Assembly: GCA_963932145.1 (NCBI GenBank)
Contig: OZ010574.1
Location: 64,179,378-64,243,377 of the forward strand
Reading direction: 5' to 3'
Length of the DNA stretch: 64,000 bases
Origin: Acanthosepion lycidas
Lineage: Eukaryota > Mollusca > Cephalopoda > Sepiida > Sepiidae
The position numbers were made by a program, and so were the translations under genes. Positions 1 to 9,270 of this stretch are shown here, piece by piece; the stretch's first letter is position 1; the number at the start of each line of letters is the position of its first letter. The notes under the pieces are model-generated. The model saw nothing but the letters and a program-made list of their open reading frames with translations, had not been told where the DNA came from and made no database searches.

Positions 1-393
1 TAAGGAAAAATGAGTGACAGATTTTTAAAAAATATCAATCTAAATATTTCGAATTTCAGTAATCCAACGTATTCACCATTTCCTCTTGGTACATAATTAT
101 TCCCGATACTTACATTTTTATATCCCCACTTCCTTTTCTACACATATATAATTCCAACAACAAAAACATTAGTTTAATCCAATGAAGTTCTTCTACATTC
201 TGAAATGTGTTACACAGAATTTTTTCACTTTATTATTCATTTGCCTCACATTGTTCTGATATATAGGATTTTATATCATATTCTTCCCTATATAAATATA
301 TAATTTATATATTATATTCTCTTATATAAATATATACATGTGTTTGTGTACATGTGTGTGTGTGTGCGTGCGTGCATGTATAATTTATATATA
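1..393. other. AT-rich intergenic or intronic DNA with a short TG/CG microsatellite
   Basis: I see no coding signal here. The stretch is AT-rich, and an impure (TG)n/(CG)n run lies at about 340-378, just left of the miniature element. Confidence 0.5.
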
Positions 394-495
394 TTAGGTT
401 GGTGCAAAAATAATGACGTACTAATGTCGTTTTTTGACGTTAAAAAATACGTCAAAAAACGACATTATTACGTCATTATTTTTGCAACAACCTAA
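394..495. mobile_element. Mariner-type miniature element, 102-bp class
   Basis: The element starts TTAGGTTGGTGCAAAAAT and ends with its inverted complement ...CAACCTAA. It is flanked by TA on both sides (392-393 and 496-497). The two halves pair almost end to end, so the whole element is one long hairpin. The tips are those of mariner elements of the Hsmar1/MADE1 kind (established knowledge). No transposase is encoded. A copy of the same 102-bp size class lies at 56694-56795. Confidence 0.88.
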
Positions 496-539
496 TATAT
501 TCTTGAATGAATATTTAACAAAGAAGATGAGTGATATGT

Positions 540-884
540 TTGACATTACATATACAAGGTTGCTCAAGGTTATTGTTAGTGTCTCCTGGAAGGGATAGAA
601 AACAAAGTAAGAAGTCTCCGGAAAACAGCAAAGTGTAATGGAATCATTATGGATAAGAAGATTGCAACTTATTGGGCACATGTGTGGGAGGAAAGAAAAG
701 CTGTTAAGTAAAATGCTCTTGTGGGAGTTGAAACAAAGAAAGCAGCAAAGAGGGAAATGGACAAATACATTTGCATCTACTAAGAAATGATGTTGGTTTG
801 AGCATTGAACAACTAATTAAGATTAGGAGAGACAGAGAAGAATGGGAGAAAATAGTCAAGAAAAATAATGAAAATAATAATGAT
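540..884 (+). pseudogene. LINE-C (RTE-like) 3' end, degenerate
   Basis: Conceptual translation in shifting frames gives the C-terminal tail typical of RTE-like reverse transcriptases: a 'LQLIGHMC'-like block, then a basic block rich in Lys/Arg/Gln, then 'DREEWEKIV'. The reading frame is broken by stops and shifts. It ends in an AAT-rich microsatellite-like tail at about 865-884, which is how RTE elements usually terminate, and LINE-A sequence follows directly. The identity is inferred from protein pattern only. Confidence 0.6.
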
Positions 885-885
885 A

Positions 886-2200
886 CCCGATCTACAGCCG
901 ATGTGCTTACGGCCATCACTGAAACAGTCTACCGAGCTCTTCAAAATAACAGGGAAGCCCGAGCCGTGGCACTAGACATCTCCAAAGCATTTGATAGGGT
1001 TTGGCATGCCGGCCTTCTTTGCAAGCTCCAGGGTTATGGCATTACGGGTCGATTATATAACCTAATACGATCATTCCTGTCAAACCGTAAATTGAAGGTC
1101 GTTCTCAATGGATTCTCCTCCAGTTCCTATACCACGAAAGCAGGTGTTCCTCAAGGCTCCATCCTAGGCCCCACTCTATTCCTTATCTACATAAATGACC
1201 TTCCTGACACAATAACTTCCCAAGTTGGCTTCCACGCGGATGACACCACAATTTATTCCTGCCTCAAAAACAAATCTAGTCTCACTGACAAAACTCGCCT
1301 GGCCGTGCGTCTTGAAAAGGACCTCCAATCAATTGTGACCTAGGGCATGAATTGGCTGGTCAACTTCAATGCTTCCAAGACAAAACTGCTCTCTATTAAT
1401 CACCACAAAGGTCCTTCCCTTTGCTCCATTAGAATGTCTGACGCTCAACTTCTCGAGAGCAACTCTCTGCGGCTTCTCGGTCTCACGTTGACTGCTGACC
1501 TGAGATGGAATAAATACATTGAGTCAATTGCCTTGTCCACTGCAAGGAAAGTTAGCTCCCTGAGCCGTGCCAGGAAGTTTTTCTCCCCGGAGTCGATCCT
1601 CCAGATCTACAAATCAACAATTCACCCTTGCATGGAGTATTGCTGCCATATATGGTCTGGAGCCCCTTCTGTTTGCCTCAGGGTTCTTGATAGGCTCCAG
1701 AGGCGGATATGCAATGTAGTTGGCCCTGCCCTGGCATCTTGTCTACAGTCACTTTCTCACAGATGCGCCGTCACCTCTCTCTGTCTGTTCTACAAATACT
1801 TTCATGGAAATTGCTCCGAGGAGCTGTATTCGCTGGTTCCCAGACGTCATGAGTTCCAGCGCCTTACGAGGCTGGCATCCCGCTCTCACCCCTTCACTGT
1901 CGAAACTCCTAAATGTAGCCGTCTCTTCTACTCTAATAGCTTCATGTCTCGCACCTCTCACCTGTGGAACTCCCTTCCCTTTTCCTGTTTCCCTGTGAGC
2001 TATAATCTCCAGCTATTCAAGTGTAATGTCAATCAACATCTCCAGTTGCCTTGATCTATCCACTACCCTCATCCTTTCTTCTATCACTCCTATCTGATCT
2101 TGCTCTAAATTTTCTGTAACCCCTTGCATCCTAGTGGCTTCCTGCCTTGCTTGGGGTGAAATGCTTAAAAAAAAAAAAAAAAAAAAGAAGAAGAAAAAAT
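886..2200 (+). mobile_element. LINE-A copy: 5'-truncated CR1/Jockey-like retrotransposon (reverse transcriptase C-terminal half)
   Basis: This encodes the second half of a non-LTR reverse transcriptase. Visible in order are RT motif A (ALDISKAFDRVWH), motif B (GVPQGSILGP), the catalytic motif C (FHADDTTIY; the usual YADD/FADD with an inserted His), then the thumb/connection region and the C-terminal WNSLP...FKCNVNQHL block common to this clade. It would reverse transcribe its own RNA during target-primed integration. The frame is open except for one in-frame TAG at 1341-1343. The minus-strand relative near 44.97 kb has Trp there, so a single TGG to TAG change is enough to explain it. The coding part ends at 2054, followed by a short 3' UTR with 'ggggtgaaatg' and a poly(A) from about 2166. 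The 5' truncation point (about 886) lies right after the LINE-C tail. Confidence 0.85.
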
Positions 2201-2362
2201 AAAAGGAAAAAGTATTATTATTATCATAATGTTATCATTAACAATTTAATATTATCTTCATTAACATTAGGGAATCCTCATTGCTTTCATCAAAAGATTC
2301 TTAATTTACTGTATTTTTTAACTGATTAATTCTTGTTTTTGGTACTTTTGTCTTAATTGTCT

Positions 2363-2543
2363 TTAATTTTTGTCTTTGGTAAATTCATCAGTAGATGCCT
2401 TTATTTCTATTTGAATAGTTTCTTCATAACTTTTAATTAAAGATTCTTCATTATTTTCATTTTGGGATCTGGACTGCCCAGGTTTTTTGTTGCTATCTGA
2501 GTGTTGGAATTTCAAATATTTAACAACATCAACAACAACACAT
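2363..2543 (-). CDS. Candidate terminal exon, hydrophilic Asn/Glu/Ser-rich protein tail, unknown function
   Basis: On the minus strand a pyrimidine-rich tract ending in AG (acceptor at about 2544-2545) is followed by an open segment. It has one leading base, 59 codons and a TAA at 2363-2365. The product is polar, rich in Asn, Glu, Lys and Ser, with blocks such as NENNEESLIKSYEETIQ. Two other minus-strand stretches nearby (about 2255-2290 and 3245-3330) encode the same SFDESNE-like acidic motif. That suggests either a repeat-bearing gene or a diverged local duplication. There is no ATG in the segment, so it would have to be an internal-to-terminal exon. I do not recognise the family, and chance openness in AT-rich DNA remains a real alternative. 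Confidence 0.3.
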
Positions 2544-2545
2544 CT

Positions 2546-3189
2546 TTTAAATGAAACACAAAAAAGGTTATTTTCTGAAGGAAAAGTAGAAGTAGAACGT
2601 CAGTTAAAATAACATTTATATATTCTTTTCAGAAATATACAATGGCAATAAATGTTAAATTTTCCTTGCAGTGAAGTTTGTTTTAGAAAGAAATTAAGTG
2701 TTCTTAGTACTTTGTAAAATGTGTGAAGAGAATTACTTTATGAAGGTCAGCCTAATGTGATTGTGAGTTCATAGATATAGGCTTAGTTAGCAGCTGCTGG
2801 TTATTCCCTTCTATTTTGCGAGTAGACAAGGCCTTTGCTGTGGCTGGCTGTCTCTCTTCCATTGTGTGCATGTGTGCATGCACATGTAGATAAAACTGGC
2901 CCTTGAAATTGTTGTGAGCCTCAAGAAGCAGTACACTTCTATTTTTATATCCATAAGGGGATTCAAAATTAAATTTAACATACAGGTGTGAAATTTTTGA
3001 ATGCAAGGTTTTCATTGGTCAGAAACTAATTTCACACTGGCTCACAGAAATCTTTTTCTCAAATTTTTGAAGGGAGTTATTATTATTTTCTAAATGGTTA
3101 AAAAATAACACATGGTTCTTCTACAACTATGTCCACAAGTCTTTTGGTTGTGCTTGCCCTTGCAATTATTGTTTATCCAACAAACCTTC
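2546..3189. other. No gene recognised
   Basis: AT-rich sequence with frequent stops in all frames. Nothing repeated elsewhere in the window was noticed. Confidence 0.4.
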
Positions 3190-3429
3190 TTATGGGATTT
3201 TATTGGTTGAAAAGTATATATAGGACTCAAGTCCTATAAATTCTTCATTACTTGTATTAATGTATTCTTCAATCAGAATTGTTAATTGATCACTGCTTTT
3301 ATTGATAAAGTCCTCATTACTTTCATCAAAAGATCCTTCATTACTTTTATTGCTATATTCACCTATATGAAAATGGTGACCAAAATGAAGAAATAAAATT
3401 AAATAGAACAGGAACATGACCAATTCCAC
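3190..3429 (-). CDS. Hypothetical 79-residue open frame with a hydrophobic N-terminus
   Basis: The frame begins with Met and about 15 hydrophobic residues (MELVMFLFYLILFLHF), resembling a signal peptide. It continues with an acidic/polar stretch containing GSFDESNEDFIN and SNEEFIG. These motifs resemble those encoded on the same strand at 2255-2290 and in the candidate exon at 2363-2543, so the three may descend from one repeat-bearing coding unit. I know of no family. It is short and could be fortuitous. Confidence 0.22.
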   Translation of the reverse strand: MELVMFLFYLILFLHFGHHFHIGEYSNKSNEGSFDESNEDFINKSSDQLTILIEEYINTSNEEFIGLESYIYFSTNKIP

Positions 3430-3532
3430 AGAACTGAGTTTCAGATTATCTGTGTTACTAGGCTAACATGTCACATAATAATAATAATTCAATAATATAT
3501 AAATTATGAGCCTTTCACATCTTTAAAGCATT

Positions 3533-3597
3533 AGGTCAGGAAGTTGTGGAAAGCCATGATCATCAATATCCTAAATGGATGCTGCACATAGACGAAT
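3533..3597 (+). mobile_element. LINE-C fragment, very short
   Basis: One frame reads as KLWKAMIINIL, matching the RTE-like C-terminal 'RKLWRAMI..IL' block that also ends the copy at 7545-7985. It is a small relic. Confidence 0.45.
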
Positions 3598-3770
3598 ATC
3601 ATTAACTTAACTATTTTTTGCATACATTATTCATAGTTCTCCCTCCCTCTTCTACTCTTTTTTTCAGTTGGTATCCAATATCTTAAGTGTGATATCAGAT
3701 AATCTATTTTCTATTCCTTCTCATTTCCTTAATTTTTTTCTCCCTAAATTTCATTGTAGCAGATGTTAAG

Positions 3771-3793
3771 TATCTGATAGCATTATCACCTCC

Positions 3794-3825
<32 letters not shown>

Positions 3826-4165
3826 ATTATGCATGCTTCTCCTCTAAAACCAAACTAATGTATTTTTCTGTCTTTCTTTGCAATCAAAACAGAATGGTCC
3901 ATTATTTGTCTGCAGTAATGGCAGGGAATGATTTTCTTACTCTGTAATAGTTTTGATTTCTAGATTTAACTTTATCTGATAGCATTATCACCTCCTCTTT
4001 CTTTCTTTCTTTCTTTCTTATTATGCATGCTTCTCCTCTAAAACCAAACTAATGTATTTTTCTGTCTTTCTTTGCAATCAAAACAGAATGGTCCATTATT
4101 TGTCTGCAGTAATGGCAGGGAATGATTTTCTTACTCTGTAATAGTTTTGATTTCTAGATTTAACT
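3771..4165 (+). repeat. Tandem duplication, two copies of about 200 bp
   Basis: The phrase TATCTGATAGCATTATCACC starts at 3771 and again at 3973, a 202-bp period. The copies are nearly identical over their full length and differ mainly in the number of CTTT units near their starts. The high identity points to a recent duplication. It sits just upstream of the candidate exon at 4211. Confidence 0.9.
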
Positions 4166-4210
4166 TTTTCTGAACTATAATACTGACAGATGTCTTGTTT
4201 TTATCTGCAG

Positions 4211-4253
4211 GGATATACCATACCATCTGAGGACTTTCTGAGTGAAAACAGAG
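4211..4253 (+). CDS. Candidate internal microexon, host gene of unknown function
   Basis: This is a 43-bp segment bounded by a strong acceptor (TTTTTATCTGCAG) and a near-consensus donor (GAG|GTAAGAA). Only one of the three frames is open; it gives 14 residues including GYTIPSEDFLSENR and leaves one base (phase 1). The strong acceptor at 5940 begins with the two bases needed to complete a GAT codon and continues an open frame to a stop. The two segments therefore fit as consecutive exons of one plus-strand gene whose earlier exons lie outside the window or were not recognised. Evidence is splice signals, phase and frame only; the protein is not recognised. Confidence 0.5.
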
Positions 4254-4414
4254 GTAAGAATTTGATATTTGCTACCACAAGATTCAGTGTTGAATTTCGT
4301 AATCTTTCATCTACTTAAGAAATTGCTATAATGTAGATATAATACTAGATTTCAACTTAACCAAACAAATATACAATTATGACATAGATATTTTGTACCA
4401 CTAGGATTTTTTAT

Positions 4415-4679
4415 ATACCTACAGTATATATGTAGGTATTTTTTTCATCTATGATATATATATATATATATATATACTATCATTTTTACACTTATGATAA
4501 GTACATACATTTTTTACACCTATGATATGTATATACAATACTTACACGCATGATATACATATAAATTTTTTAGACCTGTGATATATGTATACTTTTTAAA
4601 CATATGATACATATCATTTTTACACATGACATGTATATATATTTTTTACACCTATGATATGTATATACATTTTTTATGC

Positions 4680-4724
<45 letters not shown>

Positions 4725-5060
4725 TTTTTACAAATATGATACATATATTTTTTACACCTATGATATGTATATACTTTGTTTTAAACCTATGTTATATTTG
4801 TTATATATATATATTATGTGTATGATACATATATATATTTCTTTTTATATCTATGATATTAGGTTGGTGCAAAAACAATGTCGTTTTTGACGTTCAACTT
4901 TATGTGAGAAAACGACATTATTTTTGCACCAACCTAATATGTATAAACTTTTTTTTATACCTATTGTATTTTTTATATTTGTTATACACATGTTATGTAA
5001 GTTCTTTTTATGATACTTATTTATATACATTATTTTTATACCTATATATTTTTTACACAT
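4415..5060. repeat. Degenerate AT-rich minisatellite of about 30-35 bp units
   Basis: Variants of 'ttttttacacctatgatatg' plus a TA run recur about a dozen times with drift, and pure (TA)n patches lie at about 4450-4476 and 4686-4722. The array is interrupted by a mariner-type miniature element at 4859-4937 and resumes after it. Confidence 0.7.
4859..4937. mobile_element. Mariner-type miniature element, 79-80 bp class
   Basis: Starts TTAGGTTGGTGCAAAAAC and ends ...GCACCAACCTAA, flanked by TA (4857-4858 and 4938-4939). The near full-length inverted repeat has an unpaired centre around position 4897. It is inserted in a TA-rich minisatellite, inside the putative intron between the exons at 4211 and 5940. 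Confidence 0.88.
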
Positions 5061-5204
5061 ATATATATACTTTTTTTACTTGCAGCTTATATAATGCTAT
5101 ATATAACATAACCAAGTAGATATAAAATTATGGCTTATAGACTTCTATATCTATCATATATATTTACTTTTTTATAATCATTGAAAGTCCTTTCTTAAGT
5201 TAAC

Positions 5205-5530
5205 TATTCAAAATATGGCTTCTTCCTTTTCAGTCAAGTTTTATCTTCAAAGATTTACATGTAATGCCAATTATTATCTGCTTTCTTCCTGGTTATTCTT
5301 CTATGATTCTCACTCAATTTTCACTTGTGGAATTTTCTTCCGCCTTCTTGTTTTTCAAGTCAACTTTGATCTTCAAAAATTTAAATGCAATGTCAGTTGT
5401 TGTCTTCTGTTTTCTTAGTTCCTGTTCTTCATATTTTTTTCTTTTTCTTGTATTCTTTCACAATTAGTAACCGCCTACATCTTAGTGGCTTCATTGCTTT
5501 GCTTGGTGTGAAATGATAAAAAAAAAACGT
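5205..5530 (+). mobile_element. LINE-A 3' end, with an internal partial duplication
   Basis: The diverged 3' end of LINE-A: a segment corresponding to the NLQLFKCN block, then 'catcttagtggcttcattgc' and '...gtgtgaaatgataaaaaaaa'. The segment coding for that block occurs twice (about 5215-5285 and 5350-5415), so part of the 3' end has been duplicated. It is non-coding now. Confidence 0.7.
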
Positions 5531-5536
5531 TTACAT

Positions 5537-5820
5537 GGCACTCAGTGGTAATTTAATGAAGAAATGTCAGTTAAAATTTTCACAGACACTTCAGATTTTT
5601 AGTTGGGAATCCATACAAAGTAATCCATGTTTGGGAAGCCATTTAACAAGCCAAATACCTGAAAATATTGAACATGTGCAAATTGCAATCAAAGAAATTT
5701 GGCAATTGATAATGAAAAAATGAGATGATGATCTGGAAATTTCACAGACTATCCAGAAAATAATTGCCCGTTCTTCATGTCTCATGCAACATTTCATAGG
5801 CACACTATTTTTTGTTGTAT
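5537..5820 (+). pseudogene. Mariner-like transposase N-terminal fragment (helix-turn-helix region)
   Basis: The translation carries a pattern of 'W.S...NPCLG.HLTSQIPENIEHV', followed after an in-frame stop at about 5721 by 'DDLEISQT'. This resembles the part of mariner transposases between the first helix-turn-helix and the 'ENI..V..(I/V)' helix. It is short, with a stop and no catalytic residues. The assignment rests on pattern only. Confidence 0.45.
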
Positions 5821-5939
5821 ATATTTGTTATAATTTGTCTGTGTGGGAAAAGTGTAGAAATTCATACATAATTTTATGTATGACTTAGTATAAAATTCTC
5901 TTTGAGAACCAAGCATGTTTGTCATTTTTTTTCTTTCAG

Positions 5940-6040
5940 ATAATTTGTTCCATCCATGTATTAAGGTGTTGCTTTATCATGGATATAATAATGCCGATAG
6001 TGGAGGAAATATAAATAGGAAATATTCCTTTCTCCCATAG
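5940..6040 (+). CDS. Candidate terminal exon paired with 4211-4253, function unknown
   Basis: It is preceded by an excellent polypyrimidine tract and AG (CATTTTTTTTCTTTCAG). The exon begins with two bases (AT), exactly completing the codon left by the donor at 4253, and continues for 32 codons to a TAG at 6038-6040. Encoded blocks include NLFHPCIKVLLYHGYNN and ADSGGNINRKYSFLP. No good donor is present before the stop, so it would be the last coding exon. Two overlapping AATAAA-type signals lie about 110 bases downstream. I do not recognise the protein. A second open frame in the same segment (24 codons) does not fit the phase of the upstream exon. Confidence 0.5.
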
Positions 6041-6150
6041 ACAAGTTAAAGAGAAATACAATTAAGACATATATTTTTTAAAACGTAGAGTATTTTCTAA
6101 TGAATTAAAATTTTCTTGAATACAAAAAAATGACTGGCACTAAAAAATAT

Positions 6151-6162
6151 AATAAAATAAAT
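6151..6162 (+). promoter_or_regulatory. Possible polyadenylation signals (AATAAAATAAATG)
   Basis: Overlapping AATAAA hexamers lie 110 bases after the candidate stop codon at 6040, a plausible position for 3' end formation. AATAAA is common by chance in AT-rich DNA. Confidence 0.3.
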
Positions 6163-6334
6163 GATTAACAATACAAAATATAATAAAACACGTATACAAG
6201 AAAAACTGAATAAAAACTTAACAAAAGTACTTTGTCAGCTGCGTTTAATGAGGTGTTATAAACACACATATGGTAGCATGAGAGAACGAATGAAACAGTA
6301 AGTACTACTACTGATGAGAAAAGAATAAGAATTG

Positions 6335-6500
6335 TTAATATATAATTCTTTGTATTGTTGATACAGAGGATGTAAGTGGAATGTCTCTATGTGGGAAAGG
6401 TAAGCAACTTAGAGGAATAGTACAGTTGTTAGGGCTTGGAGTTGATGCATATATCAAGTCAGTTGGCTTATGTAACTGGTGGTGATGTTGATAGCTTTTC
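6335..6500 (+). repeat. Dispersed repeat, diverged partner of 36905-37020
   Basis: A stretch with TGTCTCTATGTGGGAAAGG and 'aagcaacttag' aligns with 36931-37020 (TATCTCTTTGTGGACAAGGG, 'aagcaacctg'). It has no recognisable family. It explains away an apparent exon at 6367-6399. Confidence 0.5.
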
Positions 6501-6767
6501 CATTTACAGTGCCTCTCCTATAGCATTGGTGGTGGGGTTCTTGAAAGCATAGGGGATGGATCATGACTCATTATTTAAATGTTTGTTTCTTTATGTTTAT
6601 CATTGGCTCCTTTTATATTGAATTTAATATATTTTTGAGGGGGTTTGTTTTATGAACTGAGTGTGATGCTTGGAACCCCTGTGCAAAGAGTGCCTACTTT
6701 TTTTTTATTTTTTAGCATTTTAATCTAGAGTGAATCAGAAAGAGATCTAATTTGAAACACATTATAG

Positions 6768-6785
6768 AACACACACACACACACA

Positions 6786-6818
<33 letters not shown>

Positions 6819-6842
6819 CTCTCTCTCTATATATATATATAC
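6768..6842. repeat. Compound microsatellite (CA)n(TCTA)n(TC)n(TA)n
   Basis: Consecutive pure runs of CA, CTAT, CT and TA units are visible. Confidence 0.95.
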
Positions 6843-7163
6843 ACCTCAGATCTTTCAATAGAAATATTAAAAATGGAACAGCAAAGACAAAGAAATTAGT
6901 CCAGAAGAAATTACATGCAATGATTAAACAAAATTCACATGAGAGCAAAAAAATCAAAACATTGAAAATTCATTAGTTATGAATTTAAAGACTGCAGCAT
7001 TCTTTCAAAAAACTGTTTATATGATTGAAAATGATAAGAATTCTTGAAAAAAAGAAATCCTTCTTGGCAAAACATGATCATTGTCACATGGATAAGCCAT
7101 ATTTAAGTTATAATTTTCAAAACAGCAAATGCTGCCAAAATACTTTTTTTTATTCATTTTTGA

Positions 7164-7481
7164 TTATACTACTTTGTTTAGACTGATGTCATAAATGATA
7201 TGATATGTTGGCCAATGTTCTTTTATGCCAACTCTTGCAAACTCGCTTTTAGCTGATGCTCTGCAATATTGTGGAAATTTAAAAATGATAAAAGATTCAT
7301 TAAGTGCAATTACTTCTGGTTCTATATCCAAAGCTGACAGCATATTTTCAGAAAATTTACCAGAAGAATGCACCTCAGAAATATCCAGAAATGATTTTTC
7401 TGTTAATTTTTGTACACATTCTTTTGCAAAATTATAAATTTTTAAAACCATAATCAGTCTCTTCAATAAGTGTTTACCCAC
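7164..7481 (-). CDS. Hypothetical 105-residue open frame
   Basis: Uninterrupted from Met to stop, of ordinary composition (motifs such as LDIEPEVIALNESFIIF). I recognise no family and see no splice sites or neighbouring homology. In 64 kb of AT-rich DNA an open frame of this length can arise by chance. It could equally be a fragment of an unrecognised transposase. Confidence 0.22.
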   Translation of the reverse strand: MGKHLLKRLIMVLKIYNFAKECVQKLTEKSFLDISEVHSSGKFSENMLSALDIEPEVIALNESFIIFKFPQYCRASAKSEFARVGIKEHWPTYHIIYDISLNKVV

Positions 7482-7544
7482 TCATGAAAATGACATGAAC
7501 TAATTTTAGTATTCAAATTCTTACTTCAATCTCCTCTGACTTAA

Positions 7545-7985
7545 AGGGTGCTTCACATTTTCAAATTCCTAATGATAGCATCACAGATGACGAAAAGATA
7601 TGAAGCAACAGAAATGTGGTTCTACAGGAGGATGCTTAGAATACCATGGACCAAACATGTGAGCAAAAACAAAGTTTTAGAGAAAATGAAAACTAAAAGG
7701 ACACTTATACTTAACATCAGAAAGAAAAAAATGAAATTTCTAGGGCATATAATAATAATAATAATAATAAGGAAAGAGAGCTTGGAAAATTTGACATTTA
7801 CAGGAGAGATTGAGGCTTGCGGAAAATAGTATATAACCTACCTAACAAACTTGTGTATATGGATGTCAAAACAGGGTTTAGGAGAGGTAATCAAAATATA
7901 GTAAGAGCTATAAAGAACAGGAAATTGTGGAGAGCCATAATCACCCACATCCTATAGGGATATGGCATGTAGAACAAAAAGAAGA
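7545..7985 (+). pseudogene. LINE-C (RTE-like) C-terminal fragment
   Basis: Conceptual translation shows 'KRYEATEMWFYRRMLRIPWT', then 'VLEKMKTKRTLILNIRKKKMKFLGHII' and, after frame breaks, 'RKLWRAIITHIL'. These are the ordered blocks of the C-terminal domain of RTE-like endonuclease/reverse transcriptases (established family pattern). An (ATA)n tract at about 7749-7771 lies inside. Not functional. Confidence 0.72.
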
Positions 7986-8084
7986 CAAACTTGACCATAA
8001 TTTAAAACCCCCATATCATAATTGTAGTATATAATGGTCTCATTTCAGACCATGTCAGAATTGACTTTGCACTTAGCACCCTTC

Positions 8085-8870
8085 AGAAAAACCTGGTGCT
8101 GAGTCAACCTCATGAATGACATCCTGGTTGGGTAGGGTGGGTTCATGATTCCCCCGATGTCCACGAGCTGAGTTAAGCTCATGGATGACCTCCTAGTTGG
8201 GTAGGGTGGATTCATGATTCCCCCGATGTCCACCTGCTGAGTCAAGCTCATGGATGACCTCCTGGTTGGGTGGGGTGGGTTCATGATTCCCCCGATGTCC
8301 ATGTGCTGAGTCAACCTCATGGATGACCTCCTGGTTGGGTAGGGTGGATTCATGATTCCTCCGATGTCCACGAGCTGAGTCAACCTCATGTATGACCTCC
8401 TGGTTAGGTAGGGCGGATTCATGATTCCCCCAATGTCCACATCCTGAGCCAAACTCATGGATGACCTCCTGGTTGGGTAGGGTGGATTCATGATTCTCCC
8501 AATGTCCACGTGCTGATTTATCCTCATGGATGACCTCCTAGTTGGGTAGGGTGGATTCATGATTCCCCCGATGTCCACGAGCTGAGTCAAGCTCATGGAT
8601 GACCTTCTGGTTGGGTAGGGTGGATTCATGATTCCCCCGATGTCCACGAGCTGAGTTAAGCTCATGGATGACCTCCTGGTTGGGTAGGGTGGATTCATGA
8701 TTCCCCGATGTCCATGTGCTGAGTCAAGCTCATGGATGACCTTCTGGTTGGGTAGGGTGGATTCATGATTCCCCCGATGTCCACGTGCTGAGTTAACCTC
8801 ATGTATGACCTCCTGGTTGGGTAGGGTGGATTCATGATTCTCCCGATGTCCACGATTTCCATGACATGGG
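8085..8870 (+). repeat. 69-bp minisatellite, about 11.5 units
   Basis: The phrase GATGTCCAC (or its variants) starts at 8156, 8225, 8294, 8363, 8432, 8501, 8570, 8639, 8707, 8776 and 8845. The period is 69 bp except for one 68-bp unit. Because 69 is a multiple of three, the minus strand stays open for 280 codons (8045-8887) as an apparent 23-residue repeat protein. The 68-bp unit shifts that frame without meeting a stop, so openness here follows from the repeat and not from selection. No similar units were seen elsewhere in the window. Confidence 0.93.
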
Positions 8871-9074
8871 TAAATATGAGAGGCCAAGCTGTATATGTGT
8901 GGGGAAAACTAGAAATTAACTCTTGCTTTTTCTAGAAAGTATTAAGTCATTTTGAATATCTTGAAAACATAGTTTTGATGTAATTTGAAAAAAAATGTCC
9001 CATAGCAGATCCCCAACAAACTTACCAAGAGAAAACAACATTCCTGTTTTTGCCTCCAGAAGCCAGTATACGAA

Positions 9075-9185
9075 GGATGAGGTAGGTACCTATGCTGATG
9101 ACATAGGTATTTATAGTTGTAGTAAGAACGATCTTGAACAAAAAAAAAAGTCAATGTTTCTTTGCAAATGTTCCAGGGAGTAGGA
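9075..9185 (+). pseudogene. Short reverse-transcriptase motif C relic (LINE-A/B type)
   Basis: One frame reads VGTYADDIGIYSC, matching the catalytic ADD box and following residues of the LINE-A and LINE-B reverse transcriptases. Flanking blocks are not recognisable. It may be a small relic. Confidence 0.35.
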
Positions 9186-9270
9186 CATACAATAAATATT
9201 TCCAAAAAAAGGAAATATGATCTAAAAAACGTGATGCCACCAACACTGAATCCAGGGCAATGTTTAATAC

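Noticed and set aside
4654..4890. Tyr/Ile-rich open frames across TA runs (also at 18.0, 23.2, 27.3 and 62.4 kb)
   Set aside because: These are translations of (TA)n or (CA)n microsatellites and not genes.
6239..6297. Open 20-codon segment before a GTAAGT
   Set aside because: It has a poor acceptor (purine-rich upstream), and it lies downstream of the probable 3' end of the preceding gene.
6367..6399. Apparent 33-bp exon with AG and GTAAGC borders that would follow the donor at 4253 in phase
   Set aside because: The segment and its flanks align with a dispersed repeat at 36905-37020 that lacks these splice sites, and the 5940 exon has a far better acceptor and a longer frame.
8045..8887. 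A 280-residue protein-coding gene
   Set aside because: Openness follows from the 69-bp period; the frame shifts at the 68-bp unit without consequence and there is no start context, splice site or unique flanking coding sequence.
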